DNA from: an uncultured Eubacterium sp.
GTDB taxonomy: Bacteria; Bacillota; Clostridia; Lachnospirales; Lachnospiraceae
NCBI GenBank assembly: GCA_946412445.1
Contig: CAMKHH010000091.1
Span: 1-5,671 of the forward strand
Reading direction: 5' to 3'
DNA: 5,671 nucleotides
Positions 1 through 5,670 of the stretch are shown one piece after another. The first letter of the stretch is position 1, and each line of letters begins with the position of its first letter. The translations under genes were made by a program, and so were the position numbers. Below the pieces are notes generated by a model. The model was given only the letters and a program-made list of their open reading frames with translations. It searched no databases and was not told where the DNA came from.

Positions 1-1057
1 GTATAGCGCAAGCTATTATGAGGCGATTCAGAAAATCAAGGGAGACGATATGTTTTACTTCCGTAAACAGGCACTCATCAGCCTGGCTTCGGTTGCGGCT
101 GCAGTTATCATCTCAAAGATGAATTATCGTATCTTTTCTAAACTTGCGGGTTTTGTATATATTTCGGCATTCATTCTTATGGGAATGGTACGCTTTTCAC
201 CGCTTGGTTATGGAGCAAATGGTTCCAAAAGGTGGCTGAACCTGAAAATCATACAGTTTCAGCCATCAGAAGTGGCAAAGATTGCGGTCATACTGTTTCT
301 TCCGGTGGTCATCATAAAGATGGGTAAACAGGTCAAATCCTTAAAGGCGGTTTGTATACTGCTGATTGTCGGTGGTGTACAGGCTTTGGGGGCAAAGGTA
401 TTTACGGATAATCTAAGTACGGCCCTGATTATTCTCGGTATTGTCTGCGTCCTGATCTATCTGGCTCATCCAAAGACTATGCCCTTTGTCATAGCAGTAG
501 CGGCGGCCGGAATCCTGATTGCAATCGGACTTACTTTCATAGCTGCAAATATAGATGCAACTTCCGGCTTTCGAATCCGCCGTGTTCTTACATGGCTGAA
601 TCCTGAGGGGAATTTGGAGGATGGCGGATTCCAGGTGATTCAGGGATTGTACGCGATTGGTTCAGGGGGATTTTTTGGGAAAGGACTTGGGAACAGTGAG
701 CAGAAGCTCAGCACGATACCTGAAGCTCAAAATGACATGATCTTTTCAATTATCTGTGAAGAACTGGGTGTATTCGGTGCTGTTTTAGTGTTGCTGCTGT
801 TTGGATATCTGCTTTACCGGTTATTCTTTATTGCGCAGAATGCACCGGATTTATATGGTTCGCTGATTGTAAGCGGAATCTTTGCGCATATATCACTTCA
901 AGTCATATTGAACATCTGTGTGGTTTTAAATTTGATTCCTACCACCGGGATTACACTCCCATTTATCAGTTATGGGGGAACGTCCGTTCTTTTCCTGATG
1001 ATTGAAGTAGGGATAGCGCTGTCTGTATCCAGACAGATAAAGTTCACTTCAGAATAG
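1..1057 (+). CDS. ftsW: SEDS-family cell-wall glycosyltransferase (FtsW/RodA/SpoVE type), 5'-truncated by window edge
   Basis: SEDS proteins are polytopic membrane glycosyltransferases that polymerise lipid II into peptidoglycan together with a class B penicillin-binding protein. The first ATG is at 50, but the frame is open back to position 2 and those 16 codons (YSASYYEAIQKIKGDD) match the conserved region after the first transmembrane helix of the family, so ATG 50 is internal and the true start lies upstream. Numbering from that Met, about nine hydrophobic segments are visible (roughly 7-22, 33-48, 75-91, 98-114, 122-139, 144-168, 241-262, 269-297, 305-330), fitting a ten-helix SEDS fold with the first helix missing. 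Family motifs are GSKRWL near 58-63, QPSE at 71-74, PEAQND at 224-229 with the presumed catalytic Asp229, and PTTGITLPFISYGGTS at 297-312. The PEA and TGITLPFISYGG forms favour FtsW/SpoVE over RodA. The usual PDLGTA motif is replaced by TDNLSTA (119-125). The gene ends in three tandem in-frame stops (TAG TAA TAA). No terminator is visible after it. Division, sporulation or elongation role cannot be decided here. Confidence 0.88.
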   Translation, partial: YSASYYEAIQKIKGDDMFYFRKQALISLASVAAAVIISKMNYRIFSKLAGFVYISAFILMGMVRFSPLGYGANGSKRWLNLKIIQFQPSEVAKIAVILFLPVVIIKMGKQVKSLKAVCILLIVGGVQALGAKVFTDNLSTALIILGIVCVLIYLAHPKTMPFVIAVAAAGILIAIGLTFIAANIDATSGFRIRRVLTWLNPEGNLEDGGFQVIQGLYAIGSGGFFGKGLGNSEQKLSTIPEAQNDMIFSIICEELGVFGAVLVLLLFGYLLYRLFFIAQNAPDLYGSLIVSGIFAHISLQVILNICVVLNLIPTTGITLPFISYGGTSVLFLMIEVGIALSVSRQIKFTSE

Positions 1058-1080
1058 TAATAAAAAACATCAGAAATATA

Positions 1081-1109
1081 TTGACAAAATAATGAACAGC
1101 CTTTAAAAT
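1081..1109 (+). promoter_or_regulatory. Sigma-A-type promoter for acpP
   Basis: A perfect -35 hexamer TTGACA (1081-1086) is followed after exactly 17 bases by TAAAAT (1104-1109), a five-of-six match to the -10 consensus. Transcription would start near 1116, giving a leader of about 40 bases before acpP. Because no terminator is seen after the upstream gene, acpP may also receive read-through transcripts. Confidence 0.7.
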
Positions 1110-1125
1110 TGCAGTGATGAATATC

Positions 1126-1140
1126 TTAAAACTGATTTAA
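1126..1140 (+). promoter_or_regulatory. Imperfect 15-bp palindrome overlapping the acpP ribosome binding site
   Basis: TTAAAACTGATTTAA is a dyad with six of seven possible base pairs matching around a central T. It lies in the expected untranslated leader, and its last two bases are the first two of the AAGGAG ribosome binding site. It could be an operator for a fatty-acid regulator, but it does not resemble the FapR or FabT consensus well, and an AT-rich dyad of this size can occur by chance. Confidence 0.25.
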
Positions 1141-1144
1141 GGAG
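1139..1144 (+). promoter_or_regulatory. Ribosome binding site of acpP
   Basis: AAGGAG ends 10 bases before the ATG at 1155, a slightly long but workable spacing. It supports that start, and no better in-frame start lies upstream. Confidence 0.75.
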
Positions 1145-1154
1145 TAGAAAGAAA

Positions 1155-1388
1155 ATGTTAGAAAAGATGAGAAATATCCTGGAGGAACAGTTAAACTGCG
1201 AAGGGGATATGATTACGGAAGATACATCTTTTAAGGACGATTTAGGGGCTGACTCCCTGGACCTGTTTGAACTGGTTATGGCTTTGGAGGAAGAGTATGG
1301 AATTGATATTCCGGCCGACGAACTGACAGACCTTGAAACTGTCGGATCTGTAATTGAATATTTAAAATCTAAAGGTGTGGAGAACTAG
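1155..1388 (+). CDS. acpP: Acyl carrier protein
   Basis: This 77-residue acidic protein has the normal length and sequence of a type II fatty-acid-synthase acyl carrier protein. The attachment motif GADSLD is at residues 31-36, with Ser34 as the site for the 4'-phosphopantetheine arm that carries growing acyl chains in the cytoplasm. It is followed by the helix II signature LFELVMALEEEYGIDIP (37-53), which docks the fatty-acid enzymes. The start at 1155 has an AAGGAG site 10 bases upstream. The gene stands alone between a promoter and a terminator, with no fab genes beside it, so it appears to be a single-gene unit. Clostridia often carry more than one ACP, and it cannot be told from this window whether this one is the main fatty-acid carrier or a paralogue. 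The sequence is close enough to housekeeping AcpP that I favour fatty-acid synthesis over a secondary-metabolite role. Confidence 0.95.
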   Translation: MLEKMRNILEEQLNCEGDMITEDTSFKDDLGADSLDLFELVMALEEEYGIDIPADELTDLETVGSVIEYLKSKGVEN

Positions 1389-1418
1389 GAACTGTATCAC
1401 TTGAACATACTTTAAAAC

Positions 1419-1459
1419 AAACCGATGTAAAAAGTAACATTTTACATCGGTTTTTATTT
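1419..1459 (+). terminator. Rho-independent terminator after acpP
   Basis: CCGATGTAAAA (1422-1432) pairs perfectly with TTTTACATCGG (1440-1450) around a 7-base loop. Three flanking A-T pairs can extend the stem, and a T-rich run (TTTTTATTT, 1451-1459) follows. It lies 30 bases after the acpP stop and separates acpP from the hydrogenase operon. Confidence 0.92.
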
Positions 1460-1460
1460 G

Positions 1461-1478
1461 TTCGTCTATATTGACGAA
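1461..1478 (+). promoter_or_regulatory. 18-bp inverted repeat upstream of the hydrogenase operon (candidate operator)
   Basis: TTCGTC (1461-1466) is the exact reverse complement of GACGAA (1473-1478), with TATATT between. Beyond one mismatch, three more bases on each side (1457-1459 with 1480-1482) also pair. The 18-bp size with TT and AA ends is typical of a dimeric repressor site. It does not fit the clostridial Rex consensus well. It is about 60-80 bases upstream of the predicted transcription start, so it could be an activator site or an upstream operator. Confidence 0.4.
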
Positions 1479-1503
1479 AAAAATATAAATTGCAGAAAAT
1501 ATG

Positions 1504-1521
1504 TTGTGAGAATAGCAGCAA
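1504..1521 (+). promoter_or_regulatory. Weak Rex-like operator over the candidate -35
   Basis: TTGTGAGAATAGCAGCAA has an intact left half (TTGTGA) and a right end CAA. It agrees with the redox-repressor Rex consensus TTGTKAA-N4-TTMACAA at about 10 of 14 defined positions, but the right half is degenerate. Rex senses the NADH/NAD ratio and controls hydrogenase and fermentation genes in several Firmicutes, so the position makes sense; the match alone is weak. Confidence 0.22.
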
Positions 1522-1532
1522 AAGAGTATACT
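1504..1532 (+). promoter_or_regulatory. Candidate promoter of the hydCBA operon
   Basis: TTGTGA (1504-1509, four of six matches to the -35 consensus) and TATACT (1527-1532, five of six matches to the -10) are separated by exactly 17 bases. Transcription would begin near 1539, leaving a leader of about 25 bases that contains the hydC ribosome binding site. It is the best promoter I can find in the 104 bases between the terminator and hydC. Confidence 0.5.
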
Positions 1533-1550
1533 TGTATTATAAATGAATGG

Positions 1551-1556
1551 AGGAGG
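1551..1556 (+). promoter_or_regulatory. Ribosome binding site that fixes the hydC start
   Basis: AGGAGG is followed by seven T residues and then ATG at 1564, ideal spacing. An in-frame ATG at 1543 lies upstream of this site, which argues strongly that 1543 is not the start. Confidence 0.9.
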
Positions 1557-1563
1557 TTTTTTT

Positions 1564-2043
1564 ATGCTGGATCAGTCTTATTATGCGAAAGCAGACGAGA
1601 TTATTGAGCATCACGGGCGAAAGTCGGGAGCTTTGATTCCTGTCATGCAGGATATTCAAGGGGAATACCGATATCTGCCAGGGGAGTTACTCAGCTATGT
1701 GGCGGATAAAATTGGGGTACAGGAAGCAAAAGCCTACAGTGTTGCTACGTTTTATGAGAATTTCTCATTCGAACCTAAGGGGAAGTATATCATCAAAGTA
1801 TGTGACGGCACGGCCTGTCATGTGCGCAAATCCGGTCCTGTTCTGGATGCTATGTTTAAGGAACTGGGATTAAGCAAGAAAAAACATACGACAGATGACA
1901 TGGTGTTCACGGTGGAAACTGTATCTTGTCTGGGAGCCTGTGGACTGGCTCCTACTTTGATGGTTAATGATAAGGTTCATCCTCGTATGACACCGGAGAA
2001 AGCAATTGCATTGATTCAGGAATTGCGGGGGGAAGACGTATGA
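1564..2043 (+). CDS. hydC: NAD-linked [FeFe]-hydrogenase subunit HydC (NuoE-like, [2Fe-2S] thioredoxin-like)
   Basis: The 159-residue protein is the small electron-transfer subunit of a trimeric NAD(H)-dependent hydrogenase and is homologous to the 24-kDa NuoE subunit of complex I. Residues 1 to about 70 form the helical N-terminal part, including the family motif AYSVATFYENF (57-67). Residues 75-159 are the thioredoxin-like ferredoxin fold, whose [2Fe-2S] ligands are Cys80, Cys85, Cys122 and Cys126 (CDGTAC and SCLGAC motifs). The length is nearly that of Thermotoga maritima HydC. The start at 1564 is chosen because the AGGAGG at 1551 has perfect spacing; starting at 1543 would translate the ribosome binding site as Gly-Gly-Gly. 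The stop overlaps the next start (ATGA), so HydC and HydB are translationally coupled. By homology it sits against HydB and passes electrons to or from its flavin site. It could be called HndA in Desulfovibrio naming. Confidence 0.93.
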   Translation: MLDQSYYAKADEIIEHHGRKSGALIPVMQDIQGEYRYLPGELLSYVADKIGVQEAKAYSVATFYENFSFEPKGKYIIKVCDGTACHVRKSGPVLDAMFKELGLSKKKHTTDDMVFTVETVSCLGACGLAPTLMVNDKVHPRMTPEKAIALIQELRGEDV

Positions 2044-3923
2044 CAATTGATACAAGAGGTGATTTGATCAAGCTGGCTGAAGAAGAACGGAAGGTTTTGG
2101 ATTCCTACGAATGCCGTGTACTGGTCTGTTCAGGTACCGGATGTATTGCCACCGGTTCTGAAGCAGTTTATGAGACTTTTATGGAGCTAACTTCCAATGC
2201 AGATGATATAACGGTGGAATTTAATCCTTGTGGGGGACAGCATTTTGTAGGGGTAAAGCATACCGGATGTCAGGGTGTATGTGAATTGGGTCCTTTAGTG
2301 AGAATCCAGAAGGGGGACAAGATTATCCAGTATGTGAAAGTAAAGACAGAAGACTGCCGGGAGATTTTTGAACGTTCTGTTTTGAAGGATGAGATCCTCG
2401 ATGAACTTCTGTATAAGCAAGCTGGTATTATCTATGAAGATCCCGAAGCGATTCCTTTTATTGCAAAACAGACGAGAATGACACTGGCAAATTGCGGGAA
2501 ATATGATTCTCTTTCACTTGAAGAATACATAGCGTCCGGAGGATTTTCTGCATTGCAGAAGGCTCTGTTCGAGATGTCAAGAGAAGAAGTGGCCGATGAG
2601 GTTGAAAAATCGGGACTTAGAGGGCGTGGGGGCGGAGGATTCCCTACCGGACGGAAATGGAAGCAGGTCATGCGTCAGAAAGAAAAGACGCGTTACGTGG
2701 TCTGTAACGGAGATGAAGGTGATCCGGGGGCATTTATGGATGGCTCCGTAATGGAAGGCGATCCCTATGCATTACTGGAGGGTATAATGATTGGTGCGCA
2801 TACAGTTGGAGCCCGCGAGGGCTATATCTATGTACGGGCCGAATATCCCAATTCTGTATCCCGGCTTCACCATGCAATTGATGAGCTGGAGAGGTATCAT
2901 CTGTTAGGAGACAATATACTGGGAACTGATTTCAGTTTCCGTATCCATATTAACCGTGGAGCAGGTGCATTTGTCTGCGGAGAGGGTTCCGCACTGACTG
3001 CTTCTATTGAGGGCAATCGTGGTATGCCGCGTGTTAAGCCGCCTCGTACGGTGGAGAAGGGACTTTGGGCGAGGCCTACAGTACTTAACAATGTTGAGAC
3101 ATTTGCCCTTATCCCAAAGATTATAGGAAACGGTTCCGGCTGGTATCGGGGCTATGGCACGGAAGGGAGCCCGGGAACCAAGACCTTTTCGCTTACAGGT
3201 TCTATCCAGAATACAGGTCTGATCGAGGTTCCGATGGGAACTACTTTACGTGAAATCATCTATGATGTAGGCGGAGGGATGAAGGGAGGAACGAAATTTA
3301 AAGCAGTTCAGATAGGAGGCCCGTCCGGAGGTTGTCTGACAGCAGAGCACCTGGACGTTCCGCTGGACTTTGATTCTGTAAAAAAATATGGGGCGATCAT
3401 CGGTTCCGGTGGTCTGGTTGTTATGGACGAACACACTTGTATGGTAGAGGTTGCGCGTTTCTTCATGGGGTTTACACAGCGGGAGTCCTGCGGTAAATGT
3501 GTGCCCTGCCGCGAAGGCACAAAACGTATGCTGGAAATCCTTGAAAAGATTGTCGATGGAAAAGGTGAGATGGAGGATCTGGATCGTCTGGAAGAACTGG
3601 CAGAAATGGTAAAAAGTATGGCGCTGTGCGGACTTGGCAAAAGCGCACCTCTTCCCGTATTATCAACCCTGAAATTGTTCCGTGAAGAATATGAGGAGCA
3701 TATCAGAGATCATAAGTGCCGGGCGAAGGTCTGCGAGGCCATGCGGAGATTTATGATTAATGAAGAAAACTGCAAAGGGTGCGGTAAATGTGCCAGAAAC
3801 TGTCCGGTGGGAGCGATTACCGGTGAGAAGAAGCAGCCATATCATATCGACGAAAATTTGTGTATCAAGTGTGGTGCCTGCAAAGAAAACTGCAGTTTTG
3901 ATGCCGTTTATATTGAAGCCTAG
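2040..3923 (+). CDS. hydB: NAD-linked [FeFe]-hydrogenase subunit HydB (NuoF-like, FMN/NADH-binding)
   Basis: This 627-residue subunit holds the nucleotide and flavin site of the complex. An N-terminal thioredoxin-like [2Fe-2S] domain (about 25-110) has Cys30, Cys35, Cys77 and Cys81. The NuoF-type core (about 130-560) has the glycine-rich GRGGGGFPTGRKW (195-207), CNGDEGDPGAFMD (222-234) and GAGAFVCGEGSAL (307-319), which bind FMN and NADH. The 51-kDa-type [4Fe-4S] cluster has Cys484, Cys487, Cys490 and Cys530. The C-terminal two-cluster ferredoxin domain has ligands Cys578/581/584/588 and Cys608/611/614/618. His554, Cys560 and Cys565 with Cys467 are candidates for the zinc site reported in HydB structures; that assignment is from memory. 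The length almost equals T. maritima HydB (626). The ATG overlaps the hydC stop by four bases and has only a G-rich, imperfect ribosome binding site, so coupling likely drives its translation. Family members can bifurcate electrons between NADH and ferredoxin; bifurcation here is inferred. The Desulfovibrio equivalent is HndC. Confidence 0.94.
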   Translation: MTIDTRGDLIKLAEEERKVLDSYECRVLVCSGTGCIATGSEAVYETFMELTSNADDITVEFNPCGGQHFVGVKHTGCQGVCELGPLVRIQKGDKIIQYVKVKTEDCREIFERSVLKDEILDELLYKQAGIIYEDPEAIPFIAKQTRMTLANCGKYDSLSLEEYIASGGFSALQKALFEMSREEVADEVEKSGLRGRGGGGFPTGRKWKQVMRQKEKTRYVVCNGDEGDPGAFMDGSVMEGDPYALLEGIMIGAHTVGAREGYIYVRAEYPNSVSRLHHAIDELERYHLLGDNILGTDFSFRIHINRGAGAFVCGEGSALTASIEGNRGMPRVKPPRTVEKGLWARPTVLNNVETFALIPKIIGNGSGWYRGYGTEGSPGTKTFSLTGSIQNTGLIEVPMGTTLREIIYDVGGGMKGGTKFKAVQIGGPSGGCLTAEHLDVPLDFDSVKKYGAIIGSGGLVVMDEHTCMVEVARFFMGFTQRESCGKCVPCREGTKRMLEILEKIVDGKGEMEDLDRLEELAEMVKSMALCGLGKSAPLPVLSTLKLFREEYEEHIRDHKCRAKVCEAMRRFMINEENCKGCGKCARNCPVGAITGEKKQPYHIDENLCIKCGACKENCSFDAVYIEA

Positions 3924-3927
3924 GAGG
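3922..3927 (+). promoter_or_regulatory. Ribosome binding site of hydA overlapping the hydB stop
   Basis: AGGAGG shares its first two bases with the TAG stop of hydB and lies 8 bases before the ATG at 3936. This favours 3936 over the second in-frame ATG at 3945, which would be 17 bases away. Confidence 0.88.
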
Positions 3928-3935
3928 ATAAGCAT

Positions 3936-5624
3936 ATGGGAGTCATGACGATTGACGGTAGAAAGGTGGAATTTACCGATGAAAAGAATGTGCTTTCTGT
4001 AATACGCAATGCAGGTATTGATATTCCAACACTTTGCTACCATTCAGAAGTATCTACATTTGGTGCCTGCAGACTATGTACAGTTGAGGATGACAAGGGA
4101 AAGACATTTGCCTCCTGTTCTGAGGAACCCAGAGATGGGATGGCTATCTTCACTAATACAGGAAAATTAAAGAAGCATCGGAAACTGATTGTTGAGCTTT
4201 TGCTGGCAGCTCATTGCCGGGACTGCACTACATGTGTGAAAAGCGGTGAGTGTAACCTGCAGACACTGGCCCGCCGGCTGGGGATACATGATGTCAGGTT
4301 TGATAATACCAGAGAGACACATGAAATTGACAGAAGCTCTCCCGGAATTATCCGCGATCCGAATAAATGCATCCTCTGCGGAGACTGTGTCCGGGCCTGT
4401 GAAGAGCTCCAGGGGATCGGATGCATCGGTTTTGCATTCCGCGGAACAGAGGCAGTTGTAATGCCTGCGTTTCATAAGAAACTGGCAGAGACGGACTGCG
4501 TGAATTGTGGACAATGCCGTGTTTACTGCCCGACAGGAGCTATCAGTATCCACACGCAGATAGATGAGGTTTGGGATGAATTGGCGGATCCTGATACGCG
4601 TGTGGTAATTCAGGTCGCACCGGCAGTCCGGGTGGCTGTTGGTGAGGCTTTTGGTATGAACCCGGGGAAAAATGTCATGGGGAAACTGGTCAATGCACTG
4701 CACCGTATGGGCTTTGATGAGGTATATGACACCACGTTTGGTGCAGATCTTACAATCGTGGAAGAATCCGCTGAATTTGGACGCAGACTGGAGGTTGGGA
4801 AAAATCTGCCGATTATGACCTCCTGTTGTCCTGCATGGGTAAAATATGTCTGTGATCATTATCCGGAATATAAGCAGAATCTCTCCACCTGCCGTTCTCC
4901 TATGGGGATGCTGTCGGCGGTGATTAAGGAATATTATCGTAATCCGAAAAATGTTGAGGGTAAGAAAACAGTTGTAGCAGCGATCATGCCGTGCACGGCG
5001 AAAAAACAGGAGGCGGTCCGCTCCAACAGCAGTACAAAAGGTGAACAGGATACGGATTACGTACTCACAACCACTGAAATTATCCGTATGATTAAAAACT
5101 TTGGACTGGACTTTAAGAGTCTGGAACCTGAAGCGGCTGATGTACCGTATGGGCTTGGTTCTGGCGGAGGTGTAATCTTCGGTGTGACCGGAGGTGTTAC
5201 AGAAGCTGCTCTGCGCCATCTGAACCCGGGACATGACAAAGAGACAAGGATGGCGATTGCCGAAAGCGGGGTACGGGGAGAAACTAAGATCAAAGAATTT
5301 AAAATACCTTATGAGGGGCGTGACTTGAGTATCTGTGTCGTAAATGGACTGGCAAATGCACATACTGTCATGGAAAAGATAAAATCGGGAGAGGCGCACT
5401 ACGATTTCCTTGAAGTGATGGCATGCCGCAGAGGGTGCATTATGGGGGGAGGACAGCCGATACCCGTGGTTCCCCGTCAGAGAAAAGACAGGGCGATGGG
5501 CTTATACCATGCAGACAGTGAATCTATTTTGAAAAAATGCGACGATAACCCATTAGTCCAGAGCTTTTACATCGGTGAACTGAAAGGAAAAGCACACGAT
5601 CTGCTTCATAATACCGGATATTGA
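3936..5624 (+). CDS. hydA: [FeFe]-hydrogenase catalytic subunit HydA
   Basis: The 562-residue enzyme makes or oxidises H2 at the H-cluster in the cytoplasm. In order it has a [2Fe-2S] domain (Cys34, Cys45, Cys48, Cys61), a His-Cys [4Fe-4S] motif (His93, Cys97, Cys100, Cys106), a two-cluster ferredoxin domain (Cys145/148/151/155 and Cys188/191/194/198) and the catalytic domain. The three H-cluster signatures are complete: TSCCPAW (296-301), MPCTAKK (351-357) and EVMACRRGC (493-501). Cluster ligands should be Cys298, Cys353, Cys497 and Cys501. These align with Clostridium pasteurianum CpI at a constant offset of two, and the CpI proton-path residues are also kept (Cys297, Glu277, Glu280, Ser317), as are Lys356, Met351 and Met495. 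It should therefore be active. The modular plan is also that of CpI; the operon with hydC and hydB is what points to an NAD-linked complex instead of a free ferredoxin enzyme. It lacks the C-terminal [2Fe-2S] domain of T. maritima HydA. No HydE, HydF or HydG maturase gene is in the window. Confidence 0.96.
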   Translation: MGVMTIDGRKVEFTDEKNVLSVIRNAGIDIPTLCYHSEVSTFGACRLCTVEDDKGKTFASCSEEPRDGMAIFTNTGKLKKHRKLIVELLLAAHCRDCTTCVKSGECNLQTLARRLGIHDVRFDNTRETHEIDRSSPGIIRDPNKCILCGDCVRACEELQGIGCIGFAFRGTEAVVMPAFHKKLAETDCVNCGQCRVYCPTGAISIHTQIDEVWDELADPDTRVVIQVAPAVRVAVGEAFGMNPGKNVMGKLVNALHRMGFDEVYDTTFGADLTIVEESAEFGRRLEVGKNLPIMTSCCPAWVKYVCDHYPEYKQNLSTCRSPMGMLSAVIKEYYRNPKNVEGKKTVVAAIMPCTAKKQEAVRSNSSTKGEQDTDYVLTTTEIIRMIKNFGLDFKSLEPEAADVPYGLGSGGGVIFGVTGGVTEAALRHLNPGHDKETRMAIAESGVRGETKIKEFKIPYEGRDLSICVVNGLANAHTVMEKIKSGEAHYDFLEVMACRRGCIMGGGQPIPVVPRQRKDRAMGLYHADSESILKKCDDNPLVQSFYIGELKGKAHDLLHNTGY

Positions 5625-5632
5625 TCAGCGTG

Positions 5633-5670
5633 ATATGTAAGGGTCAAAATTTATTTTGACCCTTACATAT
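5633..5670 (+). terminator. Long perfect hairpin after hydA, probable operon terminator
   Basis: Positions 5633-5650 pair without mismatch with 5653-5670 (18 bp, core GGGTCAAAA/TTTTGACCC) around a TT centre, starting 8 bases after the hydA stop. The sequence ends one base later, so the T-tract needed to prove a rho-independent terminator cannot be seen. Nearly all bases being palindromic, it could serve both strands, or it could be the edge of a repeat. Confidence 0.7.

Noticed and set aside
1058..1080. Possible terminator after the SEDS gene
   Set aside because: The stretch is A-rich with three tandem stops but has no stem-loop followed by a T-run.
1471..1489. TTGACG and TATAAA as a promoter for the hydrogenase operon
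   Set aside because: The two elements are only 7 bases apart, too close for a sigma-A promoter, and no good -10 lies 16-18 bases after TTGACG.
1389..1563. A riboswitch or small RNA between acpP and hydC
   Set aside because: Apart from the terminator hairpin and the short dyad, there is no extended conserved-looking structure, and the predicted hydC leader is only about 25 bases.
3760..3948. A 62-codon plus-strand frame across the hydB-hydA junction
   Set aside because: It is a shifted-frame shadow of the HydB ferredoxin domain and has no recognisable protein features.
3663..4043. A 126-codon minus-strand frame over the end of hydB and start of hydA
   Set aside because: It is antisense to two confident genes and to their junction; the sequence has no domain that I recognise.
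4167..5399. A 410-codon open frame on the minus strand inside hydA
   Set aside because: It lies entirely opposite a complete, fully motif-supported hydrogenase gene. Its translation is rich in Arg, His, Cys and Phe with no recognisable domain, as expected for an antisense shadow of a coding frame. I saw no ribosome binding site argument for it.
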